NCBI GenBank assembly: GCA_963693365.1
Contig: CAVNZM010000051.1
Coordinates: 1 to 26,620 of the forward strand
Origin: Amoebidium appalachense
Lineage: Eukaryota; Ichthyosporea
Reading direction: 5' to 3'
Length of the DNA: 26,620 nucleotides
The position numbers were made by a program, and so were the translations under genes. Positions 18,624 through 26,065 of the stretch are shown piece after piece. The notes beneath the pieces were generated by a model, which worked only from the letters and a program-made list of their open reading frames with translations, ran no database searches and was not told the origin of the DNA. How positions within the stretch are numbered: the first letter of the stretch is position 1; each line of letters starts with the position of its first letter.

Positions 18624-19451
18624 ATGCCAGGTCTTGACATGGACCGCGAGGAGACGAGCTCGTACGAGACCACGGGGGGCCTCTGTCTCGGTTGGTACCC
18701 CCCGCTGCCAACCTTCTGGCATGCCGCGTCCGACCAGCCACCCGAGGAGGAGCTTGCGGAGGCAACCATTATGTTCAGAAACAACCTGGAGGCGTTTGCT
18801 GGCATTCCCCGCAACAGACACATCACGCGCAACTACGCCACGTTCAAGACAAACTTGTTCCTGGACAGCCTACCGGAGAAGTGCGAGTTCAGCCGGGCTA
18901 ACTTTACGGGCAAGAAGCGCATGCGCTGCTACGAGAACGCGCTCAGTTATTCAACGGCATCCATGGCGCGCCCGTGTCACATTGATGCAACCTTCATTAA
19001 TATGGTGGCTGCACTGTGTGAGGGCCGTGAGGCATTCTCCCCCCGTACACAGCACGTTGTCGGCCTGGGTGGTCAGGCCACGGTAGCGCCGGAGCTGATT
19101 CCGGTGGCAGCCGCGGACCTCTTGGATACTTTGCAGTTTCGTGAGGAAGAGGCCAGCGCGTCACACTTGCTCCACCTGTGCCGACAGGCAGCGCTCTGGA
19201 TGGGACGTATGAGTATCATCCATGCGCTCAAGGACGACGTGGACAACATGGCATTTATGGTTATAACAGTTTCGGCTATTCTAAGTCAGTACTCTCTCGG
19301 GCCACTCCTTTTTGGAAACGTGTTTAGGCGCTGCATTGAGCTGGGCGCGGCAGAGAATCCACCCAGCTATGAGCTGCTGGCGCGCTGGCTGCTGGAGGCT
19401 GTGTACTCCAACATGCGCAACGCGGCTGTGGTTCTTGACCTGATATCGTGA
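18624..19451 (+). CDS. unrecognised protein of the viral block, mostly helical
   Basis: 275 residues from ATG 18624. A second ATG, 18639 (gacATGg), has better context. The frame is open to a GTG at 18588. It is soluble, with a Pro/Trp-rich N-terminal part (LGWYPPLPTFWHAAS), a basic Cys-containing middle (FTGKKRMRCYENA) and an alpha-helical, hydrophobic C-terminal half (LLHLCRQAALWMGRM, MAFMVITVSAILSQY, LARWLLEAVYSNMRNAA). There is no family match I can defend. The intact 800-bp frame, strong third-position GC bias and compact setting support a real gene. Confidence 0.6.
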   Translation: MPGLDMDREETSSYETTGGLCLGWYPPLPTFWHAASDQPPEEELAEATIMFRNNLEAFAGIPRNRHITRNYATFKTNLFLDSLPEKCEFSRANFTGKKRMRCYENALSYSTASMARPCHIDATFINMVAALCEGREAFSPRTQHVVGLGGQATVAPELIPVAAADLLDTLQFREEEASASHLLHLCRQAALWMGRMSIIHALKDDVDNMAFMVITVSAILSQYSLGPLLFGNVFRRCIELGAAENPPSYELLARWLLEAVYSNMRNAAVVLDLIS

Positions 19452-19884
19452 GCCATGATCAAGTTTGGGGGGGGGGGGGGGGGGGGGGTGGCCGTGGGCC
19501 AAAGCTTGCATCTTCATGTATGCATATATGGGCATATAGCCAGATCCAACCTGGTCTTAGTCTACAGATCACCATGTACCAAAATTGGAATATGTGTCAA
19601 GATATTCAGTCAGGTTTTATTGCTTGAAATATGCAGCTGTGTGGCTCAGGATATAAATTTTCTGTAACGAAAACTTTACTCATGCTAGTTGATATAACCC
19701 AAACCAAATCCCATGTAGCTATACAGGGCAAATATTAACACGAAAGAGAAACATAAATCTATCAGATAAGGGGTCATAAGGGCTGGAGGTGGCAAAATGT
19801 GTGTTTTTACGTGAGCATTATACGTGAGGTTACGTGAGCGCTACAAGCACACGTCAGTCACTCACTGAGCCATGGCCCATTTTT
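19452..19884. other. intergenic: poly-G run, AT-rich spacer, TACGTGAG triplet
   Basis: Twenty-two G (19467-19488) just after the stop of the preceding gene, then AT-rich sequence without a gene. Three direct TACGTGAG octamers lie at 19808, 19821 and 19831, followed by CTCACTGAG. The spacer sits between two convergent genes. Confidence 0.6.
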
Positions 19885-20850
19885 CTAGAATAAATTGGGC
19901 CAATCGGACCGCGTTTTCGAACAATATATTCGGCCAATCGGATCGCGTTTTCGAACAATAAATTCGGCCAATCGGATCGCGTCGCGCGATTCAACAATGG
20001 TGCTCCGTATCAGCGCAGTAGCTGCAAGAACCTTGAGGGATGTTGAGCCATTTCTGAGCGCACGCACACCAAAGTCGGCTGGCGCTTCACGCCAAAACGT
20101 GTCCAAGGCTGAAGAACGGAAGAGCCGTGTATCTGCTCTCAACACAAAGTCCGCGAAAAACTCGTTGAATGCCACTGGTACGGTGTGTGGTGCCTGTTCC
20201 ATGTATTTTTCCGACAGCTGTCGATGCAGGCGCCCTATGGCCTCTGTAATAGCGCCCCCCCCCACAGGCCTGCATCCCACCCAGTCGCGCATGTTATTCA
20301 ATATGTGATACAACGCTATCACGCGTGCCACAGATGTGCCTGCCCCCCTGCCATTAAATTGGTGTATGACATCCCCCCACGACATACACTCATCGACTGG
20401 AAGACCCAGGGCAGTCAGAACGGTGATGCAGCAAGGCTCCGTGTTGATTTCCAGTACGAGCTGAGAGCACACCTTCTGCCACGCGGGTATCTGGAATAGT
20501 CGCTCTGCAGTCATGTACGCCTCGCTCCCATAGGGGGGGCGCAGCAGCTGTTTCATCTCACTGGTACAGTCTAGGAACACGGTACCAGGGATACCAAATT
20601 TGCAGCACAGCCACATCCCGCGATCAAACAGGGCCAGTGTGTTGAGCATGGCGTGGTTTGTAGCACGTTCACAGTGGTGCCCGACATGGGCCAAAATGGA
20701 GTATTCGACAAACCCGTCCAGGTACTCTAGGAATATGTCGATATCGCAAGCATCACCGATTGCGCTGGGTTTGGGAAGGTTGAGTGTCTGTGGGGCTGAT
20801 TCGTACTGAAGAGGCGCAGCCTGCAAGTGCAGAGGGTCATAAAACGACAT
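19885..20850 (-). CDS. unrecognised protein of the viral block; C-terminus built from 34-bp repeats
   Basis: 321 residues from ATG 20850. It is soluble and largely helical, with several cysteines (LCCKFG, CCITVL) and an acidic N-terminal segment (DACDIDIFLEYLDGF). I recognise no domain. The last 35 or so residues are encoded by two and a half copies of a 34-bp repeat. Because 34 is not a multiple of three, each copy is read in a different frame (LAEFIVRKRD, then IGRIYCSKTR, then DWPNLF). The repeats probably overran the original stop codon. CCAAT/ATTGG boxes lie upstream at 20998-21055. Confidence 0.6.
   Translation of the reverse strand: MSFYDPLHLQAAPLQYESAPQTLNLPKPSAIGDACDIDIFLEYLDGFVEYSILAHVGHHCERATNHAMLNTLALFDRGMWLCCKFGIPGTVFLDCTSEMKQLLRPPYGSEAYMTAERLFQIPAWQKVCSQLVLEINTEPCCITVLTALGLPVDECMSWGDVIHQFNGRGAGTSVARVIALYHILNNMRDWVGCRPVGGGAITEAIGRLHRQLSEKYMEQAPHTVPVAFNEFFADFVLRADTRLFRSSALDTFWREAPADFGVRALRNGSTSLKVLAATALIRSTIVESRDAIRLAEFIVRKRDPIGRIYCSKTRSDWPNLF
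19893..19985. repeat. 34-bp direct repeat, 2.7 copies, with CCAAT core
   Basis: The unit TTCGGCCAATCGGATCGCG plus TTTTCGAACAATAAA occurs at about 19893-19925, 19926-19959 and, in part, 19960-19985. Each carries GGCCAATCGG. The same GGCCAAT...CGAAAA words occur in the promoter region at 14935-15000. Confidence 0.85.
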
Positions 20851-21111
20851 CTCTCGGTTTTGGAAGGCTTGTGCTACTTGGTGATGTAACGGATCTGTTC
20901 CACGATCCCATCACAAACCCACAGAATATGTACGTGCCATGTTGCCAAGTGGAAAGCCTGAATACCTTTCACAGGAGTGGAATGTTCAGAATCCTACAAC
21001 CAATCAATATTGTGGGCGCTGATTGGTTCCCAAGCGCCAATCAACAGCGCGCCTCGCCAGAGTTAGTCCTGCAGCTGTACTGGCACTGCCCTGTCCCATG
21101 ATAGCGGAACA
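20851..21111. promoter_or_regulatory. spacer with CCAAT/ATTGG cluster upstream of the 321-residue gene
   Basis: ACCAATCAATATTG, GATTGGTT and GCCAATCAAC lie within 20998-21055, 150-200 bp before the minus-strand ATG at 20850. No clear TATA box. No other gene in this spacer. Confidence 0.4.
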
Positions 21112-21675
21112 TCAGAGAATTACCCAGATATCAATATACACAAGGGGCTGTTGATGGGCCACTGTGGCCAAATCGTGTGCACTGTAGAATGTGCCGCCAT
21201 CAGCGCGAAACACACCAGAACCATCGAAATCCACATATCTGTTTGTGCCTATTTGAACTGTATATGCCATTGCTTGGTGTGCATGTACCTTCAGGGCGCC
21301 TATCATGCAAAGCGTATCAGATCCCCCCTTTTCAAGCGCCTGTCTAAGTGCCTCAGGGCCACAGCATGTGAAAACGTGTACATAGGCATGTCCCTGTGTG
21401 TAAAACAAAGGGAATACGGGTAGTATATCACGTGGTGTAAGGTCTTTTTTAACCCGTGACCCACCAGTTGATTTGTTTTCTAGAATCTCCCAACCACCAA
21501 GCGCGTCTGAAGACACTCTCGCGATGACTGTGACCTCTGGTAGGTCATTGAATATGGGTGTGTACACCACCTGCATACAATCCAAGAAACCTATCATGCC
21601 AGACACTTCTACAGCACGATTCTGTGTCATGTGTATAGAAATTTCTGTCAAGTCTACAAGCCTCTGATGCTCCAT
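21112..21675 (-). CDS. unrecognised protein; possible papain/NlpC-like Cys-His-Asp arrangement
   Basis: 187 residues from ATG 21675 (the open frame extends 18 bp further without an ATG). The N-terminal half has beta-rich stretches (QVVYTPIF, VTVIARV). The C-terminal half has a Cys at the start of a helix (TCCGPEALRQALEKGG, C104/C105), then HAHQAMAYTVQIG (H131/H133) and RYVDFDG (D149/D151). Cysteine peptidases and transglutaminase-like enzymes have this order, with a Cys on a helix, a His on a strand and an Asp after it. The Cys-His distance of about 27 residues is short for those families, so this is only a lead. It does not match the His-Asp-Cys order of adenain-type viral proteases. Confidence 0.5.
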   Translation of the reverse strand: MEHQRLVDLTEISIHMTQNRAVEVSGMIGFLDCMQVVYTPIFNDLPEVTVIARVSSDALGGWEILENKSTGGSRVKKDLTPRDILPVFPLFYTQGHAYVHVFTCCGPEALRQALEKGGSDTLCMIGALKVHAHQAMAYTVQIGTNRYVDFDGSGVFRADGGTFYSAHDLATVAHQQPLVYIDIWVIL

Positions 21676-21936
21676 CACATATGCATCAGACAACGAAAAA
21701 AATGGTTACCCAAATTAAGGAGTCGCCACACATTCTAAGGAACCAATCATTTCCAGCCAACCAAATGTGGGCATGTGAACTGTCAGGGTTCGAATCCAAA
21801 GACTCAGCTGCTATCTGGCGCGCTACAAGAAGATTGAACGCTCTCTTGCGCGCTACATGGTCTGTTTATATTAAGAACATAAATGCTGATATTCATTGAG
21901 CATAAAGTATATAGTGAATTTGCACTTATTTAATGG
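21676..21936. other. intergenic, CCAAT-containing
   Basis: No gene recognised. AACCAATCATTTCCAGCCAACCAAA (about 21740-21765) puts ATTGG motifs 70-90 bp upstream of the minus-strand ATG at 21675. A GCGCGCTACA word is repeated near 21818 and 21849. Confidence 0.4.
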
Positions 21937-22269
21937 CTAGTAACAATAATCACCACTGATTGTTAATCGCTTATCAGCGGAACCGATTATTGCACACCCT
22001 GGGACCCTGAGCGCCTTATCAAAACGGTCGAAGACAATGGTAGCGCAGTTCATATATTCGGCCTTTTCTGCTTTGGGCTCATTTGTACACTGCAGCACAT
22101 AGAGTAAGTTAGCGGTGACACCCCCCAATATGACGACCCGAAAACATAAACACAGCAACAGATCTGTTTCGCGGCTACACAGACCCCCTCTCAGGCCGAT
22201 TATACCCAAACCCGCCAAACATACGGTCACAGAAGAAATAGCGCTAACCAAAGGCCTAGCCCGGCCCAA
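21937..22269 (-). CDS. doubtful small membrane-protein frame without ATG
   Basis: An open frame of about 110 codons with two hydrophobic stretches (SAISSVTVCLAGLGIIGL and VVILGGVTANLLYVL) follows the 158-residue gene and overlaps its stop. The first in-frame ATG comes only after about 72 codons, so it needs a non-ATG start, splicing or a frame shift from the gene upstream. It may be a non-coding frame. Confidence 0.2.
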   Translation of the reverse strand: MGRARPLVSAISSVTVCLAGLGIIGLRGGLCSRETDLLLCLCFRVVILGGVTANLLYVLQCTNEPKAEKAEYMNCATIVFDRFDKALRVPGCAIIGSADKRLTISGDYCY

Positions 22270-22732
22270 GCACCCGCACCGCCCGATCTATCAGGTCGTG
22301 GTCGCGGCCTGTGTACAGTTCGGTCTCGTGTGACCCAGACCGGCGCACGTGCGGAGGTCCAGAGCCGTGTCGTGTGTGGTAGGCCGCGGCAACCTCGCGC
22401 GCAAGCGCGTTGCGCGCAGACCGGGTGGCGGTCACGCCCACAACATGTAAATACTCCTCGACCGACATAAGATGTGGCAGGCGCGCAGCTGTGATGTGCG
22501 CACCCCTCAATGGTGTAGGGTTCATCACCACAGCAAGGCGCTCCTTATACTGCTCGAGAAGATCGCCGTTGGTCAGCCCGACCTCGTCCATCATCTGCTT
22601 CCACAGGATGAGATTTTTCAGGCGGGTGTACTGTAAGTCCACCTGTTCACGGGCGCTGCGCTGGCTCCTGCTGGGCTCGTTGACATAGGTTTCAGTCCGC
22701 ACAAGCTGTGGGCGGGGCACATCATCAGCCAT
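22256..22732 (-). CDS. unrecognised 158-residue helical, charged protein
   Basis: It starts at ATG 22732. It is hydrophilic with probable helices (LQYTRLKNLILWKQMMDEVGL, NALAREVAAAYHTRH) and a basic, His-rich C-terminal third. No domain recognised. CTATAAGAGG lies 30-40 bp upstream on the minus strand, giving a well-placed core promoter. The gene is divergent from the small gene at 22808. Position next to the candidate capsid gene would suit a minor virion or scaffold protein, but nothing in the sequence proves that. Confidence 0.55.
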   Translation of the reverse strand: MADDVPRPQLVRTETYVNEPSRSQRSAREQVDLQYTRLKNLILWKQMMDEVGLTNGDLLEQYKERLAVVMNPTPLRGAHITAARLPHLMSVEEYLHVVGVTATRSARNALAREVAAAYHTRHGSGPPHVRRSGSHETELYTGRDHDLIDRAVRVLGPG

Positions 22733-22759
22733 TGTGAGCTGTCCCAGGGGCAGCGCCCC

Positions 22760-22770
22760 CTCTTATAGTT
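22760..22770. promoter_or_regulatory. shared core promoter TCTTATAGTTT between divergent genes
   Basis: CTTATAG (plus) / CTATAAG (minus) sits in the 75-bp gap between ATG 22732 (minus) and ATG 22808 (plus). It is within core-promoter distance of both. Confidence 0.45.
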
Positions 22771-22807
22771 TCCGAATGCGTGGCTGACATTTTCTGTGTT
22801 GGATGTC

Positions 22808-22987
22808 ATGGAGCAAGTTGCAACGTACATGGGTCCGAAGTTGTGTCTCCCCCAGGAGATCATGGAAAGGCTAAACCGACCAGAGTTAGGTTGGGACCCC
22901 GGCAACCCTGCGGCAGCTATGGACGTGCTTTATGTGCTTTCTAACCCGGTACCCGTAGACAAATTTGCTCCACCCGGGAGGAGCTAA
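22808..22987 (+). CDS. small 59-residue protein upstream of the candidate capsid gene
   Basis: ATG 22808 to TAA. The sequence has one amphipathic helix region (KLCLPQEIMERLNRPEL) and a second short one (AAMDVLYVLSN). No family recognised. It lies 28 bp before the large virion-protein ATG on the same strand and shares its likely promoter, so the two may be expressed together. The small size lowers confidence. Confidence 0.45.
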   Translation: MEQVATYMGPKLCLPQEIMERLNRPELGWDPGNPAAAMDVLYVLSNPVPVDKFAPPGRS

Positions 22988-23015
22988 CCAGCACTTCAAC
23001 CCCTACTACTAGTAA

Positions 23016-25085
23016 ATGAGCATAGCCCAACAAAATATTCAGCGCCAGCTGCATGCCCTGGAAGCCCTTGGCCAGCGCGACCAGCGCTACCCACCCGGGC
23101 AGCCCCCTAATCAGCGCGATCTTATGGTCCTTGGGCAGCGCGACGGGGGGGGGCAGGGCCGTGTTCGGCACGATCTCAATGTCATGGGGAACCCCCCGCA
23201 ATCTTCCGAGGAGACCCGCTATGACAGTGTTGCCCTGTGCAATGCCGGTGCGCCGACCTCTGTTCTTTCCCAAGACACAAACCTAGATGTTCGGGACTCC
23301 TGTACATTGGAGCACATGACCGTCCACGACCTGTGCACTATCGGGCCTTCTACGGACACGTTGCACATGCGCCTGGAAATAGGGGGGGAGGTGTATTCGA
23401 AGGAAATCAAACTGAACCACGGCCCATATGAATTAAATGATCTTGTCAAGATGCTGGAGACTACATTGAATCACAGCAGACCGTGTGCTAAAAACCTCGG
23501 CCTATCCAACGCTGTTCCTACGGTTGTTGGGCACGGCTATGCGCTGCGTGGGAGCGCCCTTGTAGGCAACGCGCCAATGTATGTACGCTATGACCTAGAA
23601 GGCCCCATGGCATTAGTTGCTCAGTTAAGGCGTATGCAGTACCAAGACCCGAATGCCATTCTTGTCGTGGGCGGACTTGTTGGGACCACAGACACCACCA
23701 TACCCGAAAAATCTGCCGCGGCTGTTGTGTATCGCTTTACGTCACAAACACTTCCAGATGTTGAACTGATTGATGAACCGGGTTCGTCGCTGCTCATTTT
23801 TCCGCACAAGGCATCGTATGGCGAAAGGCTCTTACTTTACGAGCCCAATGCCGTCCTCGATCCGACCAGTCTGGTCAAGGGCACAATTCCAAGGGATGTT
23901 TATGAGTACGACTTCTTGTATGCACTGAAAGAAACCGAGGTTCTTCCTGACTCGGACTTTCAGCACCGGGACCACTGGGCGCTATGGCCAGCCCCAGTAT
24001 GGCAGGCCTTGCAGGTGGCGCTGGCCATCTCCTCACGGGACGAAACCCTGGTATCAAGGGCTCTTTTCTACATGGTCGAGTCTCAGGTTTTTATACGCGT
24101 CGTTGTCAGCCACACAAACTACGAACAGAACGGGGTCCTATTCGGTTCAACAGAGGCTGACCCCTATATCAAAGCAAACTTCTTGGTTACCAACGTACAC
24201 GGCCTCACTATTCCATTCAGCATCCCCACAGATCTGCGGCCAAACCTGTTTGAACCGGACAAGTTCCTTTCATCCATTTACCAAGACCCACTCGACGACG
24301 CCGACGCGGAACCGTACCCGTTGTATCACTTTTCTGTGCGGAGTGTCCAGCAGCTTTCTGATGCCATTGTCAATGTCAATCCCCCACCACCCTTTTCTAT
24401 GTATGAGCGTCTCGACAGCTACGATGATCTCATGATCGAGACCGTAGAACTGGCCGCAGTATATCTACAGGTTTTCCCCCGTGAGGTCGACCTCGGTGCC
24501 TGGCGCAGACTCCTCTTCAACATCCAGATGGACCCCCATAACTACACTCACATGTTTCGCGGACGGATTGTGATATCAGTGAGACCCTTTTTTGCGTATT
24601 TCAAAGCCAGCGCGAGGCTGTCCTACGCGCTACTCTTCAGCACCAGAAGCATCACCTTCTCGTTCTCCGGCCCTGCTGCCCGGTCTCTGGGGCTGCAGAA
24701 CAACGTGTGCAGCAAGGACCCCTTTGTCGATCGTCCTGTGCTCCTGGTCCCTCCCTGGGGGCAGCAGGGTACAATATCGCCTGGGCCGTTCGGGCACGCC
24801 ACCAGCATGCTGCAGGCAATCCCGTACACCCGTGAGACACCGCCCAAGCGACTGTTTGTGCACCTGGACGTCAACAACACCCGGGTCAAGGGCAACGTGC
24901 GGGGGCTGCGCGCGCTGGCCGTGGTCCCGACACAGAAGGCGGTGAACGATGTGTACGAGCCCGTCATGCCGATCTACACGTCGTTGGTGGGCTGTGGTTC
25001 CATCAGCACCATCGGGGTGTCGATCGAGGACGAGCATGGCACGCCCATAACGGGGGAGTACACTGTCATGCTGCGGTTGAAATAA
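23016..25085 (+). CDS. candidate major capsid / virion structural protein
   Basis: 689 residues, the longest intact frame in the window. The N-terminal 60 residues are Gln/Arg/Pro-rich with a repeated LGQRD. Then LHMRLEIGGEV...EIKLNHGPYELNDLVKMLETTL (about 118-150) resembles the strand, G-x-Y turn and helix pattern common in virion proteins of polinton-like viruses and phages. The rest is rich in predicted beta strands with Pro/Asp/Asn loops and no enzyme motif. The C-terminus (GVSIEDEHGTPITGEYTVMLRLK) has the closing strand pattern often seen in jelly-roll capsid proteins. A double jelly-roll major capsid is my preferred reading; a penton, spike or fibre protein is possible. The stop codon overlaps an AATAAA, and the lyase gene starts 20 bp later. 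Confidence 0.5.
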   Translation: MSIAQQNIQRQLHALEALGQRDQRYPPGQPPNQRDLMVLGQRDGGGQGRVRHDLNVMGNPPQSSEETRYDSVALCNAGAPTSVLSQDTNLDVRDSCTLEHMTVHDLCTIGPSTDTLHMRLEIGGEVYSKEIKLNHGPYELNDLVKMLETTLNHSRPCAKNLGLSNAVPTVVGHGYALRGSALVGNAPMYVRYDLEGPMALVAQLRRMQYQDPNAILVVGGLVGTTDTTIPEKSAAAVVYRFTSQTLPDVELIDEPGSSLLIFPHKASYGERLLLYEPNAVLDPTSLVKGTIPRDVYEYDFLYALKETEVLPDSDFQHRDHWALWPAPVWQALQVALAISSRDETLVSRALFYMVESQVFIRVVVSHTNYEQNGVLFGSTEADPYIKANFLVTNVHGLTIPFSIPTDLRPNLFEPDKFLSSIYQDPLDDADAEPYPLYHFSVRSVQQLSDAIVNVNPPPPFSMYERLDSYDDLMIETVELAAVYLQVFPREVDLGAWRRLLFNIQMDPHNYTHMFRGRIVISVRPFFAYFKASARLSYALLFSTRSITFSFSGPAARSLGLQNNVCSKDPFVDRPVLLVPPWGQQGTISPGPFGHATSMLQAIPYTRETPPKRLFVHLDVNNTRVKGNVRGLRALAVVPTQKAVNDVYEPVMPIYTSLVGCGSISTIGVSIEDEHGTPITGEYTVMLRLK

Positions 25086-25087
25086 AG
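25082..25087 (+). terminator. AATAAA overlapping the stop of the virion-protein gene
   Basis: TTG AAA TAA AGT contains AATAAA across the stop. The next ATG is at 25105, so the 3' UTR must overlap the start of the lyase gene or be very short. Confidence 0.45.
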
Positions 25088-25104
25088 TCTGTGCCCACGA
25101 CTAA

Positions 25105-26064
25105 ATGATGCGCCTGTTGATGTCGGCCATGCTGTGTGCGTCCACGGCGCAGTGCAAGAGGTCGCAGTGCCCGGCCGGGTCCGCGCTCCTGTTCTATCGC
25201 ACGTTCAAAAACGTCGCGGACGGACCCTACGCGGTCGAGTTGTTGCGCAAGGACGTGCCCAACGTGACCATGGCGACCGGCGATGCCAGGAACATGATGG
25301 CACACCAGGGCAGCCTGCGCATGAAACTCCCGGCCGGGTGCGTCGGCACCCAGGAGTGCTCGTTCCAGTGGAAGGTGGGCCTCGACCGGACTTTGGAGGC
25401 CATGTACGCATACAGCGTCAAGTTCGAAAGCACGTACGACTTTGCCAAGGGCGGCAAGCTGCCTGGGCTGTGCGGCAACACGTGCCCGACGGGCGGCCGC
25501 GACTCATCGATGGGCTTCAGCGCGCGCAACATGTGGCGCACGAACGGCGAGCTCGTGAGCTACCTGTACCTCCACGGCAAGAAGGAGAGAATGGGGCGGG
25601 ATGTGGTGTGGATGAACGCCACGAGCGGCAAACCGCTGCGGCTGCCAACGGACCAGTGGGTGTTTCTTTATTTCTGGGTCCGACTCAACACAATCGGGAA
25701 GAACGACGGGCGGCTTGTTGGATTCTACAACGGCGAGGTCGCTGTCAACATCAAGATCGACTGGCGCAAGAGCGAGGACGTGTTCATCGACACGTTCTAC
25801 TTTTCCAACTTCTACGGGGGCGGGGACAGCAGCTGGGCGCCGGACAGGGACATGTACATCCGGTTCAACGACCTCCAGGTGTGCACACGGGACGGATTTG
25901 GGTGGCTGAAGTACTACCAGGCACCCCCTAAGAGCAACACCACGACGGCAGAAGGGGTCGGGAAGGACGTTGTGTCACAGACAGTGCCGGGCCTGCCAGG
26001 GCTCACGAAGCCAGCCCCCGCACGGCCATACGGGGCGTGCGTAATCCCCATACCCGAGCCCTAG
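25105..26064 (+). CDS. secreted PL14-like polysaccharide lyase
   Basis: 319 residues from ATG 25105 (a second ATG follows at once). Residues 1-17 look like a signal peptide (MRLLMSAMLCASTAQC). The core shows PL14 landmarks in order: FAKGGKLPGLCG (113-124, with the Lys that is catalytically important in the family), GFSARNMWR (137-145), VSYLYLHG (151-158), VRLNTIGKNDGRLVGFYNG (192-210) and FYFSNFYGGGDSSWAP (231-246). PL14 enzymes cleave uronic-acid polysaccharides such as alginate or glucuronan by beta-elimination; chloroviruses carry one that attacks the algal wall. The Pro/Thr-rich tail (265-319) is extra. It follows the virion-protein gene closely and abuts the convergent ligase gene, with one base between the two stops. 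Likely use: dissolving host wall or mucilage at entry or exit. Confidence 0.8.
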   Translation: MMRLLMSAMLCASTAQCKRSQCPAGSALLFYRTFKNVADGPYAVELLRKDVPNVTMATGDARNMMAHQGSLRMKLPAGCVGTQECSFQWKVGLDRTLEAMYAYSVKFESTYDFAKGGKLPGLCGNTCPTGGRDSSMGFSARNMWRTNGELVSYLYLHGKKERMGRDVVWMNATSGKPLRLPTDQWVFLYFWVRLNTIGKNDGRLVGFYNGEVAVNIKIDWRKSEDVFIDTFYFSNFYGGGDSSWAPDRDMYIRFNDLQVCTRDGFGWLKYYQAPPKSNTTTAEGVGKDVVSQTVPGLPGLTKPAPARPYGACVIPIPEP

Positions 26065-26065
26065 T

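Noticed and set aside
21785-21815. GGGTTCGAATCC, a tRNA T-arm-like word
   Set aside because: The flanking bases do not form a full T stem, and no acceptor, D or anticodon arm fits around it.
22410-22688. + strand frames opposite the 158-residue gene
   Set aside because: Antisense shadow of the gene with the TATA box on the minus strand.
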